Made by a program: the position numbers and the translations under genes | The notes under the pieces: model-generated | Databases searched by the model: none | Told to the model about the DNA's origin: nothing | The model's input: the letters and a program-made list of their open reading frames with translations, nothing else | In this document: positions 50,063 to 60,022 of the stretch, in pieces | Layout of the letters: each line of letters begins with the position of its first letter | Numbering within the stretch: position 1 is the first letter of the stretch | NCBI RefSeq assembly: GCF_011075055.1 | Contig: NC_058137.1 | Span: 15,237,463 to 15,301,462, forward strand | DNA: 64,000 nucleotides | Direction of reading: 5' to 3' | Origin: Mangifera indica | Taxonomy: Eukaryota; Streptophyta; Magnoliopsida; Sapindales; Anacardiaceae

Positions 50063-50910
50063 GCAGTGAAATTAATCATTCTTTTTATTCATAAAACATG
50101 AATAACCTCTAGTAATATATCATAACCACCCAATTACTAGGAACAAACATTAATTTATAAGACATAAAACTAATGTTTACCTTAATTATCTTGACTTCTT
50201 AACTTAATTTCTAAGACAATGATCGAGTTTAATTGGATTCGAGCTTTAACCTAAATACACATTGCGACCACAGATTTCTTTGGTTGTAGTCGTTAGTGAA
50301 ATACTGTCAAGAGATATCTTTCTCCCCTACATGATCTTTCATTGATCCACCATAGTCTTGCTACACTTATTAACATAGTTAATCACCATTGTTTTGATAA
50401 CCCTTCGAAAATGGTTATTTTAAACTAGTTTCAAACTAAGTTGATTAGTGTACAAAACATTTTGCTGATCTTAAGTATAAAGATTACCATCCATGTGAAA
50501 TATTATTGTTAGGTTTGTCTAATAGACATGCTCCTAGATGCACCTATGTGTTGTACCAGATTAACACCCACAACTCAACACATGTGATTTATCGCTACTT
50601 ATCGATAAGGTCGTTTTACACTATAATAGTCTTATCGTTATTTGTGAATTTGGTCAAAATAGTATTGAGGCTGTGAACGTTTCTAGTTTAGCCACCTAGT
50701 ATGATCATAGGATTCTCACAATCAAGCGAGTTATTAATCCCTTCATCATGGTTATACCATTTTAAAGGCATTCATCAAACATACATACATAAATACATAC
50801 AATTAATAGATGAATAATTGTCTTGTTATTAATAATAAAATAAGTACATCATTAGATGACAATTATAGATACGTTCTAAATAGATTGGCTCTAAAACACC
50901 TATTCTAACA
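50063..50910 (-). repeat. Copia LTR fragment, minus strand
   Basis: On the minus strand it starts TGTTAGAATAGG at 50,910 and follows the LTR A skeleton: AGAGCCAAT, an AT-rich stretch with TTATTATTAATAA, then a GTGAGAATCCTATG block equivalent to GAGAACCCTAT in families A and B. It is cut off near 50,063, next to the gypsy LTR end. It is a separate, diverged subfamily in opposite orientation. Confidence 0.65.
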
Positions 50911-52965
50911 AAGGTAGTTTTGTAGAGAGAGAAGTGCCATTAATCGGAGAAGAATTTCTAATAGCCAAGGAAACGAGTTTTGGTGGAAGATTTCTTGGCT
51001 CTTATGTAACAAATCTACTAGCCTTAGAAACCCGGCAAGTCGGAAGACTTAACCTCTTCGAAATTTAGGACTATGTTAGAATGTTTAGTCGATTATCGAT
51101 GTTAGCATGAATCTCTATTTTGAATAAGTGTTGTTTTTTTTTTTTTTTTTTGTGGTTATAAAGTCTCTGTTTTGAAATTTAAGGCTATGTTTGCATGATG
51201 AACTTTTTAGGGGGGCATACAAATCTTAAATGAATCCTGAATGGTTATAAGTGTAATGGCATGTTATTGATATTTATTTGAGTTCATGTATAGTTATTAT
51301 TTGCTATGAATGAACCTTATTTTTATGCACTTAGGGTGTTAAAGACATGTTAGATTTAGTATGAAAACATTAAGATTCAATTAGATGTTAAATTAGACCT
51401 AAAATAAGTATCAAAATGTATATGCACAACTATACCAAGGATATACATGACCATGACATGCCTTAATTTATATGAAAATAATGTCAAGTACAACCGTGCA
51501 TGAGCACATCCATACCCATACACACAACAACTTGAGTTTTTGCAACAACCGATAAACGACCATATGGAAGACACACACAATCATTTGTGACATGTAGATT
51601 AGATAGCGATGGGCACTCGTATAGAAATGGTATGTGATGGTTCACTATGTAGAATGATGAAATTTCCCTTAGGAAACATGTACCTTTAGAAAGGAAAGCT
51701 AGACATGCATGGGAAAGAATGCACACCTATTCACTAGAGTATGCATAACCATGTAGGAAGTCATACCCAAGGATGCCCATGAGTGGTCAAGTCATTCATG
51801 GAAGGAGAAGCTCACAACCGTTCACCCAACAATGCACTTAAGAAAAGCTTAGAGGAATATTGAGTATTGAGTTTAATTAGCTATGACATAGTCCCAAAAG
51901 ATAGTATGGACATATAGGGTACATTTTAGTACCAAATATGTCTAGATATAGTTGTAAGGTACATTTGCTTGTTGTAAAGTCTAGTTGAGCAATAACAGTC
52001 CAATGGTGTAAGAAAAAGGGATTGCATAATTAGCTCACATGGCTAAGGTGCTAAGTCCCTATCTCGACCTAGTTTTATAGGCATAGTAGTCAAGTGAAGT
52101 AGAGTTAAGTGCTTTCACCCAAATATGGATGATAATATGGGGTCACTCAAGATTAGGATCCACAAAGAATCCTAGAAGACCGAATGGAACCATTAAGTGA
52201 TTTGGGAGAGTTTGTAAGAGCTAAGAGTCTCCTGAGTGAGAGTTTAACCCTAGTAGAATCCACATAATCTAAGTTGGAGTACTTAATGGTACTCTTGATG
52301 ACCAAGTTTTAGGGTGGACAAGTCCTTGATGGTAAAAAGGAAATTTTGTAAAAGTTAAAGTAGAATCGCCTACTTAGTAAGTGATTGTGGTGACTGTGGT
52401 GCAAACGGTTGTTAGTGAGCTTAGAGTCTGCATGAGAACATAATTGTTTTTCCCTTTTTTATATTAACAATGATTTCAATTTTTATGAAATAGTTGTACA
52501 AATGTATTCTATTGTATTTGCTACACACATTAGATATTAGATGATGTTCATTTAATATTGATAGACATCCTTTCATTGTGTTCATGTGATTATTAAAATA
52601 AAGGGTATTTTGATCATTTTAAAATTATGTGTTGAATGGATGAAGTATTCTAAGTTTTACATGCTCCTATAATTAAGATAAGTAACATTATCCTTTAGAG
52701 GGCACTACTTTTGGAGAGAAATGTTACAGCTTATAAAATCACAATTGGACTTAAATATAATATTTATAAACGCCAAAAAAATTTAAAATCTTACATATAT
52801 ACCCCTAACATCCTAGTCTCTAATTCTGAATAATGAGATAATTGATGCATATAGATATATTATACTCAATTACAATCCTATTTGAATCTCAAGTTTATAT
52901 CAACTGCAGCTCTGACTTTGGTATTAATCGTCACAAACAGCTTTAAATCTGAGTATAAACAATTC
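50911..52965. other. Unassigned AT-rich DNA
   Basis: No supported gene in 2.05 kb. There is a T-run of about 19 bases at 51,131-51,150. Around 51,480-51,830 the text is dense in CATGC/ACCCAT words, like the variable part of long LTRs. Short frames here (for example 51,377-51,726 minus) have no recognisable domains. It is probably decayed LTR material between the transposon block and the gene island. Confidence 0.35.
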
Positions 52966-53116
52966 GGGGCGGTGTTGCAGTTGGCTCGTGTAGGTCTCGT
53001 GGCTGAGTAAACTTGAGGTCGGGAGTTAGTCTCTCTCACCCCAATACTTCAATTTTAGCATTACATCCTATTAATCCCATAAAAAAATTAAAAGAACAAA
53101 AAAAAAAAAAAGAAAA
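52966..53116 (+). pseudogene. tRNA-Met-derived SINE or tRNA pseudogene
   Basis: 52,966-53,042 follows the plant elongator tRNA-Met layout: GGGG...-type acceptor start and CACCCC end, a GCAGTTGGC D-arm/A-box, GTAGGTCTC before the anticodon, and GAGGTCGGGAGTT in the T-arm/B-box. The D-arm is shortened, the anticodon loop reads CTCGTGG instead of CTCATAG, and the B box has lost its GTTCGA core, so it is not a working tRNA gene. A roughly 45-bp tail and an A-rich end (to 53,116) suggest a retroposed SINE-like copy. No target duplication was found. Confidence 0.65.
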
Positions 53117-53584
53117 CAGAACGAATTAGGCTATCAGTTTCTTTGTTCTTTTGGATTTTTTTTCTTTCTTTTTCAATCAATTCCTTAGCTTATCAATCAA
53201 CCATTTTGCTACAATTTTTATTTTTAAACAAATCTGGATAATTCATCCTATTGGATTTGGACAGCATATGTTCACATAAATGTTGCCTCTACAATATATA
53301 GCATCAAAGAAAACACTGTCAATTGAATATATAATATATTTTCTTTGGGCAATTGTATGATACATGCTATTTAGTATTGGTAATAAAGTATAAATTGCCT
53401 TTCTTTACAATGAAAAACTTAAGCGCCAAGATTTCATTGTATCCTCAGATGTACTCCTTCCATTTTCCATTCTTAATTCCTAACAGAACCTCTCGAAACT
53501 GGGTTAAATATAATGCTGACTCCATATCATTTACCTTTTGATGGACTTGGTCAGTCAGCGAGTGCTTCAAAGAAATTTGAAAAT
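53117..53584. other. 3' flank of the FPP gene
   Basis: Non-coding and AT-rich. It would contain the FPP 3' untranslated region and polyadenylation site on the minus strand; an AATAAA-type hexamer (TTTATT on the plus strand near 53,218) is present, but its use is unproven. The 62-codon plus frame at 53,353-53,541 has no domain. Confidence 0.4.
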
Positions 53585-56500
53585 CTATTTGACAAATGTA
53601 AATTCATGAGAATGTGAACTCCATGATTTCCCTCCATTTTCAACTTCGCCTGTTAAGTCGAATGATGTTTCTGGGTCAAGGAAATCTTCTAGGGTAGCAA
53701 GAGATCTCAACTGCTGGCTAAGAGAAGCAATTGTTTTCTGGCATTCTGCGAATTTATTGGCAGCCACTCCTAGCTCTTTCTCCTGCAATATTCAATATAT
53801 GAGGACCTTTGAACAACTTTAAAAAAAAAAAAGATTCTGTATTTGTTAATTACAGGACGGTCACCATAATCTCCTTATCAACCAGTCCAAATTTAGCTTT
53901 AAAATAAAAAATACAGTAATAGATTTCTTCAGCATAAATTGTTTACTAAAAAAATTAACTCAAAGTCTAAATCATCAATTCATCGAGTAGTATGGACAAC
54001 ACAATCCATGAAAATCAAAAGACAATTATTTATGTCAAAAATTCAAATTACAGTACCCTAAATGAAAATTTTCTCATCAAAACATAAAAAGCAAAAGATT
54101 TCAACACTATAAATGAATTTATATACACAGCAAAATCCCTTTTTCTAGTGGACTTCTTTCAATTGACAGGCCCCTTATGTAGTTACCTATTTCAGGATGT
54201 TTCATATTTAATGACATAACAGGTATAACGTGTAAGGTGGCTACATTCCAGTATCATTGTAAACATGTAATGAGAGACAGATAGTTAACCTTCAATGTCA
54301 TGAACCTATTGGCTTTCAAGGGTTGAAGCTCATTTCATTGTTTGTCTTTCTTTCATTAACGTAGATAATAAAAATATATCATATATCCATATCAGGACAG
54401 GTAGACCAAAGAAACAAAGATCATGACTTGGTGCTTTATTCTCTATACTCTTTTTTCATTTTATCTCTCCAGAAAATCTTTCAATTGTAACTCAGAACAG
54501 GTAGAAAGCCCATTAAATACTCATTTCTTTCCAAGAGTAACTACTGTAACTGACCAAATTGATGTCACCAAAAGCAAAAATGAGAGGGACCCCATTCTGC
54601 TATCCTAGCTGGTTTGATGGATGTTATACATATTTTGAGTATCAATAGCTCCACTAGACATCAAAGTATTATTTGAAGCAAATACTTTTATGCATAGTAA
54701 TGCGATGTAGCGCTTCATCATGTATTATATCTTGCAATGTTAGTGATTGGTTGACTATTCTCCAAATTAACTTTTGACTCTCTCTTAATAGATGGGAAGA
54801 AGTAACTGAATGATAGCCACCAGATTCTGATATTAAATTCCAAGATAACCAACCCAAAGTTGTTCAATAAAACTTCAAAACCCCACCGCACCAAGGGCAC
54901 TGAGTCTGCATTTCTCTGAACGAAATATATGACAGTAGTTCAGCATAGGGGTATGGCAGCACTAAGAATTACCAAGCACACAATTTAGGTAACTACTATA
55001 TTAGAAGTTTGCAGTGAACTTTTTTTCCCATATAACAATTTAGACAATATAAAAAGTTCTAAAATCACTGACCTGTAAGATCTTCAAATCTGATCTAAAG
55101 CTTGGCTTAACTTCATTTTTCATTTTTATTAGCTCATCCTGGCATTTATGATAACTGGATAAATTTTCATCAGAAAGAGCACGCTCCTTTTTAAGTTCTT
55201 CTTCTAAGGAAGCAACTTTTGAATGCAAAGTTTTCATCTCTGATTCAACATCTCTAAGTCGTGACTCTGCTACTTCTTTTCTAGCTTTTACAGCTTTCAT
55301 CTCTTCCTCCAATGCTTGATTTGATTTGTTTGCAAGAGCTAACTGTGTCTTAATCTCTGCTTCAGCAACCCTAAATTGAGACTCTGACATTTCTTTTGCA
55401 GCATTTGCAGCCATTATTTCTATTTCCACAGCTTGCTTTGATTTGTTTGCATGAGCTAATTGAGTTTGCAGCTCCACCTGCTTCAATTCAGCCTCCCTCA
55501 GCTGATTTTTTGTTGTCTCAAGCTGCTTCGCAGATTCTGTCAAAGCCATCTCTAGTTCGATTTTTTCTGCTTCCATCTTTTTTATCTTTTCTTCAATCTC
55601 AGCAGTCCGGTGAATCATGGCTTCAAGTTCAGCTTTTAGTGAGCTCCCACCAGCACTGAGTTGATCTGATAGTGGTCCAGAATCCCAGGAAATATTTCTA
55701 CTTTCAGTATCAGGCAACGCCGCAAGCCTCTCCATTTCAAGAAAATCATCCATGAGATTAATTTCCCCAGAAGGGACCATGAAATTTCTGCTCAACACCT
55801 TCTCATCCTTAAATTGATCAAGTTCTGGGATTGATGCAGATGCCCATGAGTCAGTAAGGCTTGTCCCACATTTATTTGTCTCCAAGCCACTCAGCTTATG
55901 TGTATCAGTTTCAACAGCTAGAAGCCTCTCCCCACTGTCTGTCTGACCATCTATTAAAGATTCAATACCAATTGAGGAGGCAGTGAAAGACTTTTGATCA
56001 CTAGTAGCAACCGCTTTACGAGCCTCAGCTTGTAACCTTCGGCATTCAGCTTCAAGCTTAGCTAACTTCTTAACGCTCACCAAATGTTGCTTGCTGGCTG
56101 TTTCAGCCGCTTTGATGCTTAGGTCTCTCTCAATAATCCTTAGTTCTAGCTCTTCAAGACGAGAAAGGAGCTCAAGTTTAAGAGATGAATTCTCTTTCTC
56201 TGCAGCCTCAAGCTTCAAGCAAAGATCTAGATCATCTGAGATAGTAGCCTCGCTTTTGGCAGTTTCAAGTTGTTTCTGTAAATCCACAAGCTGGCTTTGT
56301 AGATTAAATTTTTCTGATTCCAGCTTACAAGTTTTCTTGGCAACAGTTTCTTGAATCCTCTGCTCTTGTTCTTCTCTTGCTTGCCTAAGCTGTCTAACAC
56401 ATTCCTTGAGTGCTCCATCAAGATAAGACACCCTATCTTCAAGTGCCGAATTCTTCTGAGCAGCAGCCTCAAATTGTTGTTTTAAATTAGACACCTCCTT

Positions 56501-57189
56501 TTGAGCCCTTTCCCAGCCTAGCATTTAAAAACACAAAAAAGAAACGGCTAACTACCAACTCAATAGAATAGAGCAAGTTTCATACTCTTTTTGACTAGAC
56601 AAAGATTATGCGCATGATAATAATCTATAGACAAAACCAGAATTAAAAAATCACCCAAAACATAATTTTTCTTCTTTTCCAGTTACACGAAATGTCATTC
56701 TGTAAGACTTCGTATTCAACATAATTAATTTAACGAAAATAAAAGGACTTAATTTAAAGAATTTGAATCGAAATAGCGTGAAAATGGAAGACCTGAAACA
56801 GCTTCTTCTGCTACTTTGGCATGTTGGTTTACTAAGTCTTCCTTAGCACTGATTTTTAGGAGAGCAGTAGAGAGTTTGTCACTTAGACTCTTCACATTAT
56901 CACTTACTTCTTCATCTCCTGGTAAACCTTTAGATGTCACTTCAGGAGACTGAGTAATATGAGTTTGACAAATCTGTATCCACAAACCACCATCATTACA
57001 ATTAATCTAAAGAATCCACCATAAATTTAATCAATTATTAAAAAAAATTAATGAAAAAGAAAAAAAAAAGATAATTACTTGATCATCGGAGAATCTTTCA
57101 GAAAGCGAAGAAATGGAGCCGGAACTCTCAGTTTCGCCGGGACTTTTCTCCGACGACTTCCGTCGCCAAAGCCAACTACGACGGTCCAT
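53585..57189 (-). CDS. FPP: Filament-like plant protein (FPP), coiled-coil
   Basis: Four coding exons: 57,189-57,079, 56,973-56,793, 56,517-55,073 and 53,782-53,585. All introns are GT-AG and phases fit, giving 644 codons plus stop, near the roughly 615-630 residues of the shorter Arabidopsis FPPs (2 and 3). The start is the family's MDRRSWLWRRKSSEKS-type N-terminus. Further hallmarks are the AEEAVSGWE junction (about 92-100), the ALKECVRQLRQAREEQEQ block (about 133-150), KLAKLEAECRRLQ (about 248-260), SWAS...ELDQFK (about 321-334), INLMDDFLEMERLAALP (about 350-366) and the C-terminal KELGVAANKFAECQKTIASL-SLATLEDFL block. Almost everything between is heptad coiled coil. Family knowledge: FPPs are long coiled-coil proteins, some linked to microtubule/secondary-wall patterning and to nuclear-envelope MAF1. 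Residues about 453-540 hold a tandem coiled-coil repeat. The frame is clean, so the gene is probably functional. Which FPP paralogue it is remains unsettled. Confidence 0.95.
53783..55072 (-). other. FPP intron 3
   Basis: A 1,290-bp intron with donor CAG|GTCAGTG and acceptor TTGCAG|GAG. No coding blocks or bounded repeats were recognised in it; frames at 54,423-54,900 are chance. Confidence 0.85.
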
Positions 57190-58495
57190 CTAATCAAAAT
57201 TTCAGCCGCTCATTCCTCAAAGCTCAATTACACTCAATTTCGTCAGTCTTGGCTTACAATATACTTCCTATACAAGCAAATCTTCTTGCGTTAATTCATA
57301 GCTTGGTTATGTAGAAAATAATCAACATCAACACACCACCTAACAAATCCCCCAAACTTCACGCCATGAGAATAACTCCGCATAAGACAAACACCCCATC
57401 CCCGTTCTCTAACCAAAATTAATATCTCTATCAATTATTCATTCACACTAATTCTTTCAGAATGTCTTGTTCACTCAAAACGCGTGTCGTATATAAAAAG
57501 GCTATATTACGTACAAAAATGTCATCATTTTTAATTTACATAATTTCAGGCTGATTTTCGGAAAAGGGTTTGATTTGATCAGATCACACAATTATTATTA
57601 TAATCATTTTATAAACATATTCTTCAACATTACGGCGGTCGGTTTTGGATTACCTTTTTTTTCCTAACCCAAAACTTATTTCAGCAAGCTTGGGTTCAGA
57701 ACCTACATTTTTACTTTATTTTATTTATTAAAATAAAAAATGACATAAAATTGGGTTACTTTATTTATTTACTAGTCCAACACTTAAAAAAAAAAAAAAA
57801 AAACAATGAGGGTAGTATAATAACCTTTTAAAACTTAATAAAAAATTGTAAAATTTTTAAATTAAATAAAAAAATATAATAAATTTTTTTTAACTACAAC
57901 AGAGAAATACTTACTTTTGAAATATTAAATATAGAAAATTATTAAATTTTTTTAAATATTTTTAGTTAAATAATATTTTTACTCTTAATTATAATAATAA
58001 ATTTTACCAAAATGATATAAATTTAAATTATTTAAATTTAACAAATAAAATTTTATCATTTCAACAAACTTTGGATAATAATAATTCTTTTGGCCTATAG
58101 TGAATTAATCAATTTTCAAGCTTATAAATAAATATTTAATCTCTATAAATCACTTGCAAAACATGTTCTTTTGACTCCAAGAGGTGTTATTGAATAATGG
58201 GAGGGAGTATCGTTGTTTAAGAAATTCCTAAAAAAGAGAGAAGGCATTTACGTTAATTTTTTTTTAAAATGTTTTACTTTTGTTTCGGATTTCAATGCAT
58301 GTGTCCTAAACTAGATAATCAAGGTTTTTTTTTTTTTTTAAATTGTTGTTTTTTATATTGGATAAACTACGTAGTCTTGATTGAATGGCGTATGCTGTAA
58401 CTGAGAGTTTTTCTTGGGGTATTTCAATATCAATGATGTTGTTTGTTAAAATTGGATCTAGAGGTTGAAGATGAAGAATGACATGACCCCCTTTT
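57190..58495. other. Upstream region of the FPP gene
   Basis: About 1.3 kb upstream of the FPP start, very AT-rich from 57,720 on, with poly(A)/poly(T) runs at about 57,786-57,803 and 58,327-58,339. It should contain the FPP promoter and 5' UTR on the minus strand, but no TATA box could be assigned with confidence. No gene is seen. Confidence 0.45.
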
Positions 58496-59313
58496 GAGGC
58501 TAAATGACTATTTCTCACCCAAAGTTTAATACAAACACATTTTTTACTCATTAACTATCGAAAATATAAATACTTATCATTCTATTAAATTTTACTGTTA
58601 TTATTATGAATAAAATTGTCATTTAAGAAAAATATTTTAAAAACTAAAAACTTATTATATTTTTATCTCTAAGTTTAAAAATTAATAAATTCACCTCATC
58701 TAAAATTTGAAGAGCTTAAACTCCCTACTAGAGTTTTTCTAAACTTTGTCGACAATCGAAGATGATGGCAATAGTCACGTTTTCTCTCTCTTTTAGCTTC
58801 TCTCTCAATGACTCTTCATTTTCAACCATCATTGGTTGACAAAACTGACCAACAAAAATAAATCAATCGCTTCTAAATGAAGACAAGATTCATTTTTATC
58901 CCAGATGAAGATGACACGATGTCGTCATCTGAGAGATGACAACGATGCATCATCTTCACTTTAAGACGAAATTGTCTTCTTAAGGCAACGAAGGAACACC
59001 TTCGTCTCAAGCTTTTGTCAATTGAGGTTGATAGAGAAAGCAAAGGGGAGAGAAAAGTCGCAATCATCTTCAATCGCCAACAACATCCTAAAAAAACCTA
59101 AGAAAAAAATATTAATTTTTCAAACCTTGGATAAAAAAAAAAACCTCTTAGTTCTTAAATCTAAGAGTGAAAATATAATAAATTTTTCATTTTAAAAATA
59201 GTTTTCTTAAATAGCAATATTACTCTTAATAATAATAGTAAAATTTATCTAAATAATAAATATTGAAATTTTTAATAGTGAACCAAATAGATGAAAAATA
59301 ATCATTTGACCTC
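58496..59313. mobile_element. Long-inverted-repeat (foldback, MITE-like) element 2
   Basis: 818 bp. The left arm from GAGGCTAAATGACTATTTC is matched in reverse by the right arm ending ATCATTTGACCTC. Arm similarity continues inward for several hundred bases, including matching AAATTTTACT(G/A)TTATTATTA and TTATTATATTTT(T/C)A stretches. The arms begin like those of the element at 39,348 (AAAxGACTATTTCTCA), so both are members of one family. The pentamer CTTTT borders both ends (58,491-58,495 and 59,314-59,318), a possible target duplication. The centre contains short ATGATG/CATCATC-type inverted words. No transposase. Confidence 0.75.
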
Positions 59314-60022
59314 CTTTTTATTAGCCGTGGTTGGTTACACTAGAATGGTTGATCCACAGATGAGCAATAATAGGATGACAGTTGTGTCGGTCAAACCAAG
59401 GTTTTATTCAAGTGATCCGTCACTAATCACGATTGGTTGATGTCAGTTTTGTGCTTTCAATTTGCATTCCACTTGCACTTTCTTTGTTATACAATTGTTT
59501 TTTGAGTAACTCTTTACTTTTTTATGTTGCCTCTCAAAACCTAGGGTAATGTAATGGGAACATCAAAATGTAGAATTTAAGATAAAAGCCATCAAAATAC
59601 CTAGAGAAGTGAATTATATAAAGACGGCCTAAGTTTTTAGAGAGATATATATATATATATATCAAAAAACAAATCATTCATAGTATCATCATTAATTAAT
59701 GCTATACTGTCCAAATATTTGTGATGCAGAGTTTCAGTATAGGCGGAGAGTAATCCTCAACTATAACGAGTGAGTTTTCATCTTATAAATTAGAATCAAG
59801 ACATTCTCCACTGCCTTTGCTTTCAAATACTTGGCATGTAAAAGCTTGTATGATTGGATCTTTATTGTATAGATAAATGCAAATGCTTTGATTGATATGA
59901 TTAACACAGAGATATGTGCTACTCACATCAAGAAGATTCTGAATCTCATGTCCTCCATAACCAGGCCTTGTTTAAAAGAGCTGAATTATTTTCCTGCAGC
60001 CGGAACTTACTACCATTCCAAA
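59314..60022. other. 3' flank of the RCC1 gene
   Basis: Non-coding. It contains an (AT)n run near 59,647-59,661 and the presumed RCC1 3' untranslated region on the minus strand. The 90-codon plus frame at 59,888-60,160 overlaps the terminal RCC1 exon in antisense and is a shadow. Confidence 0.45.

Noticed and set aside
52966..53042. A functional tRNA-Met gene
   Set aside because: The anticodon loop reads CTCGTGG, the D-arm is shortened and the B box lacks GTTCGA.
55396..56354. Plus-strand frames of 87 codons over the FPP gene
   Set aside because: They are antisense shadows of the long FPP coiled-coil exon, rich in Leu/Ser as expected from the complement of Glu/Lys-rich coding sequence.
58873..59073. 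A basic 66-codon minus-strand protein
   Set aside because: It lies in the palindromic element's core; its composition reflects inverted repeat words and not a gene.
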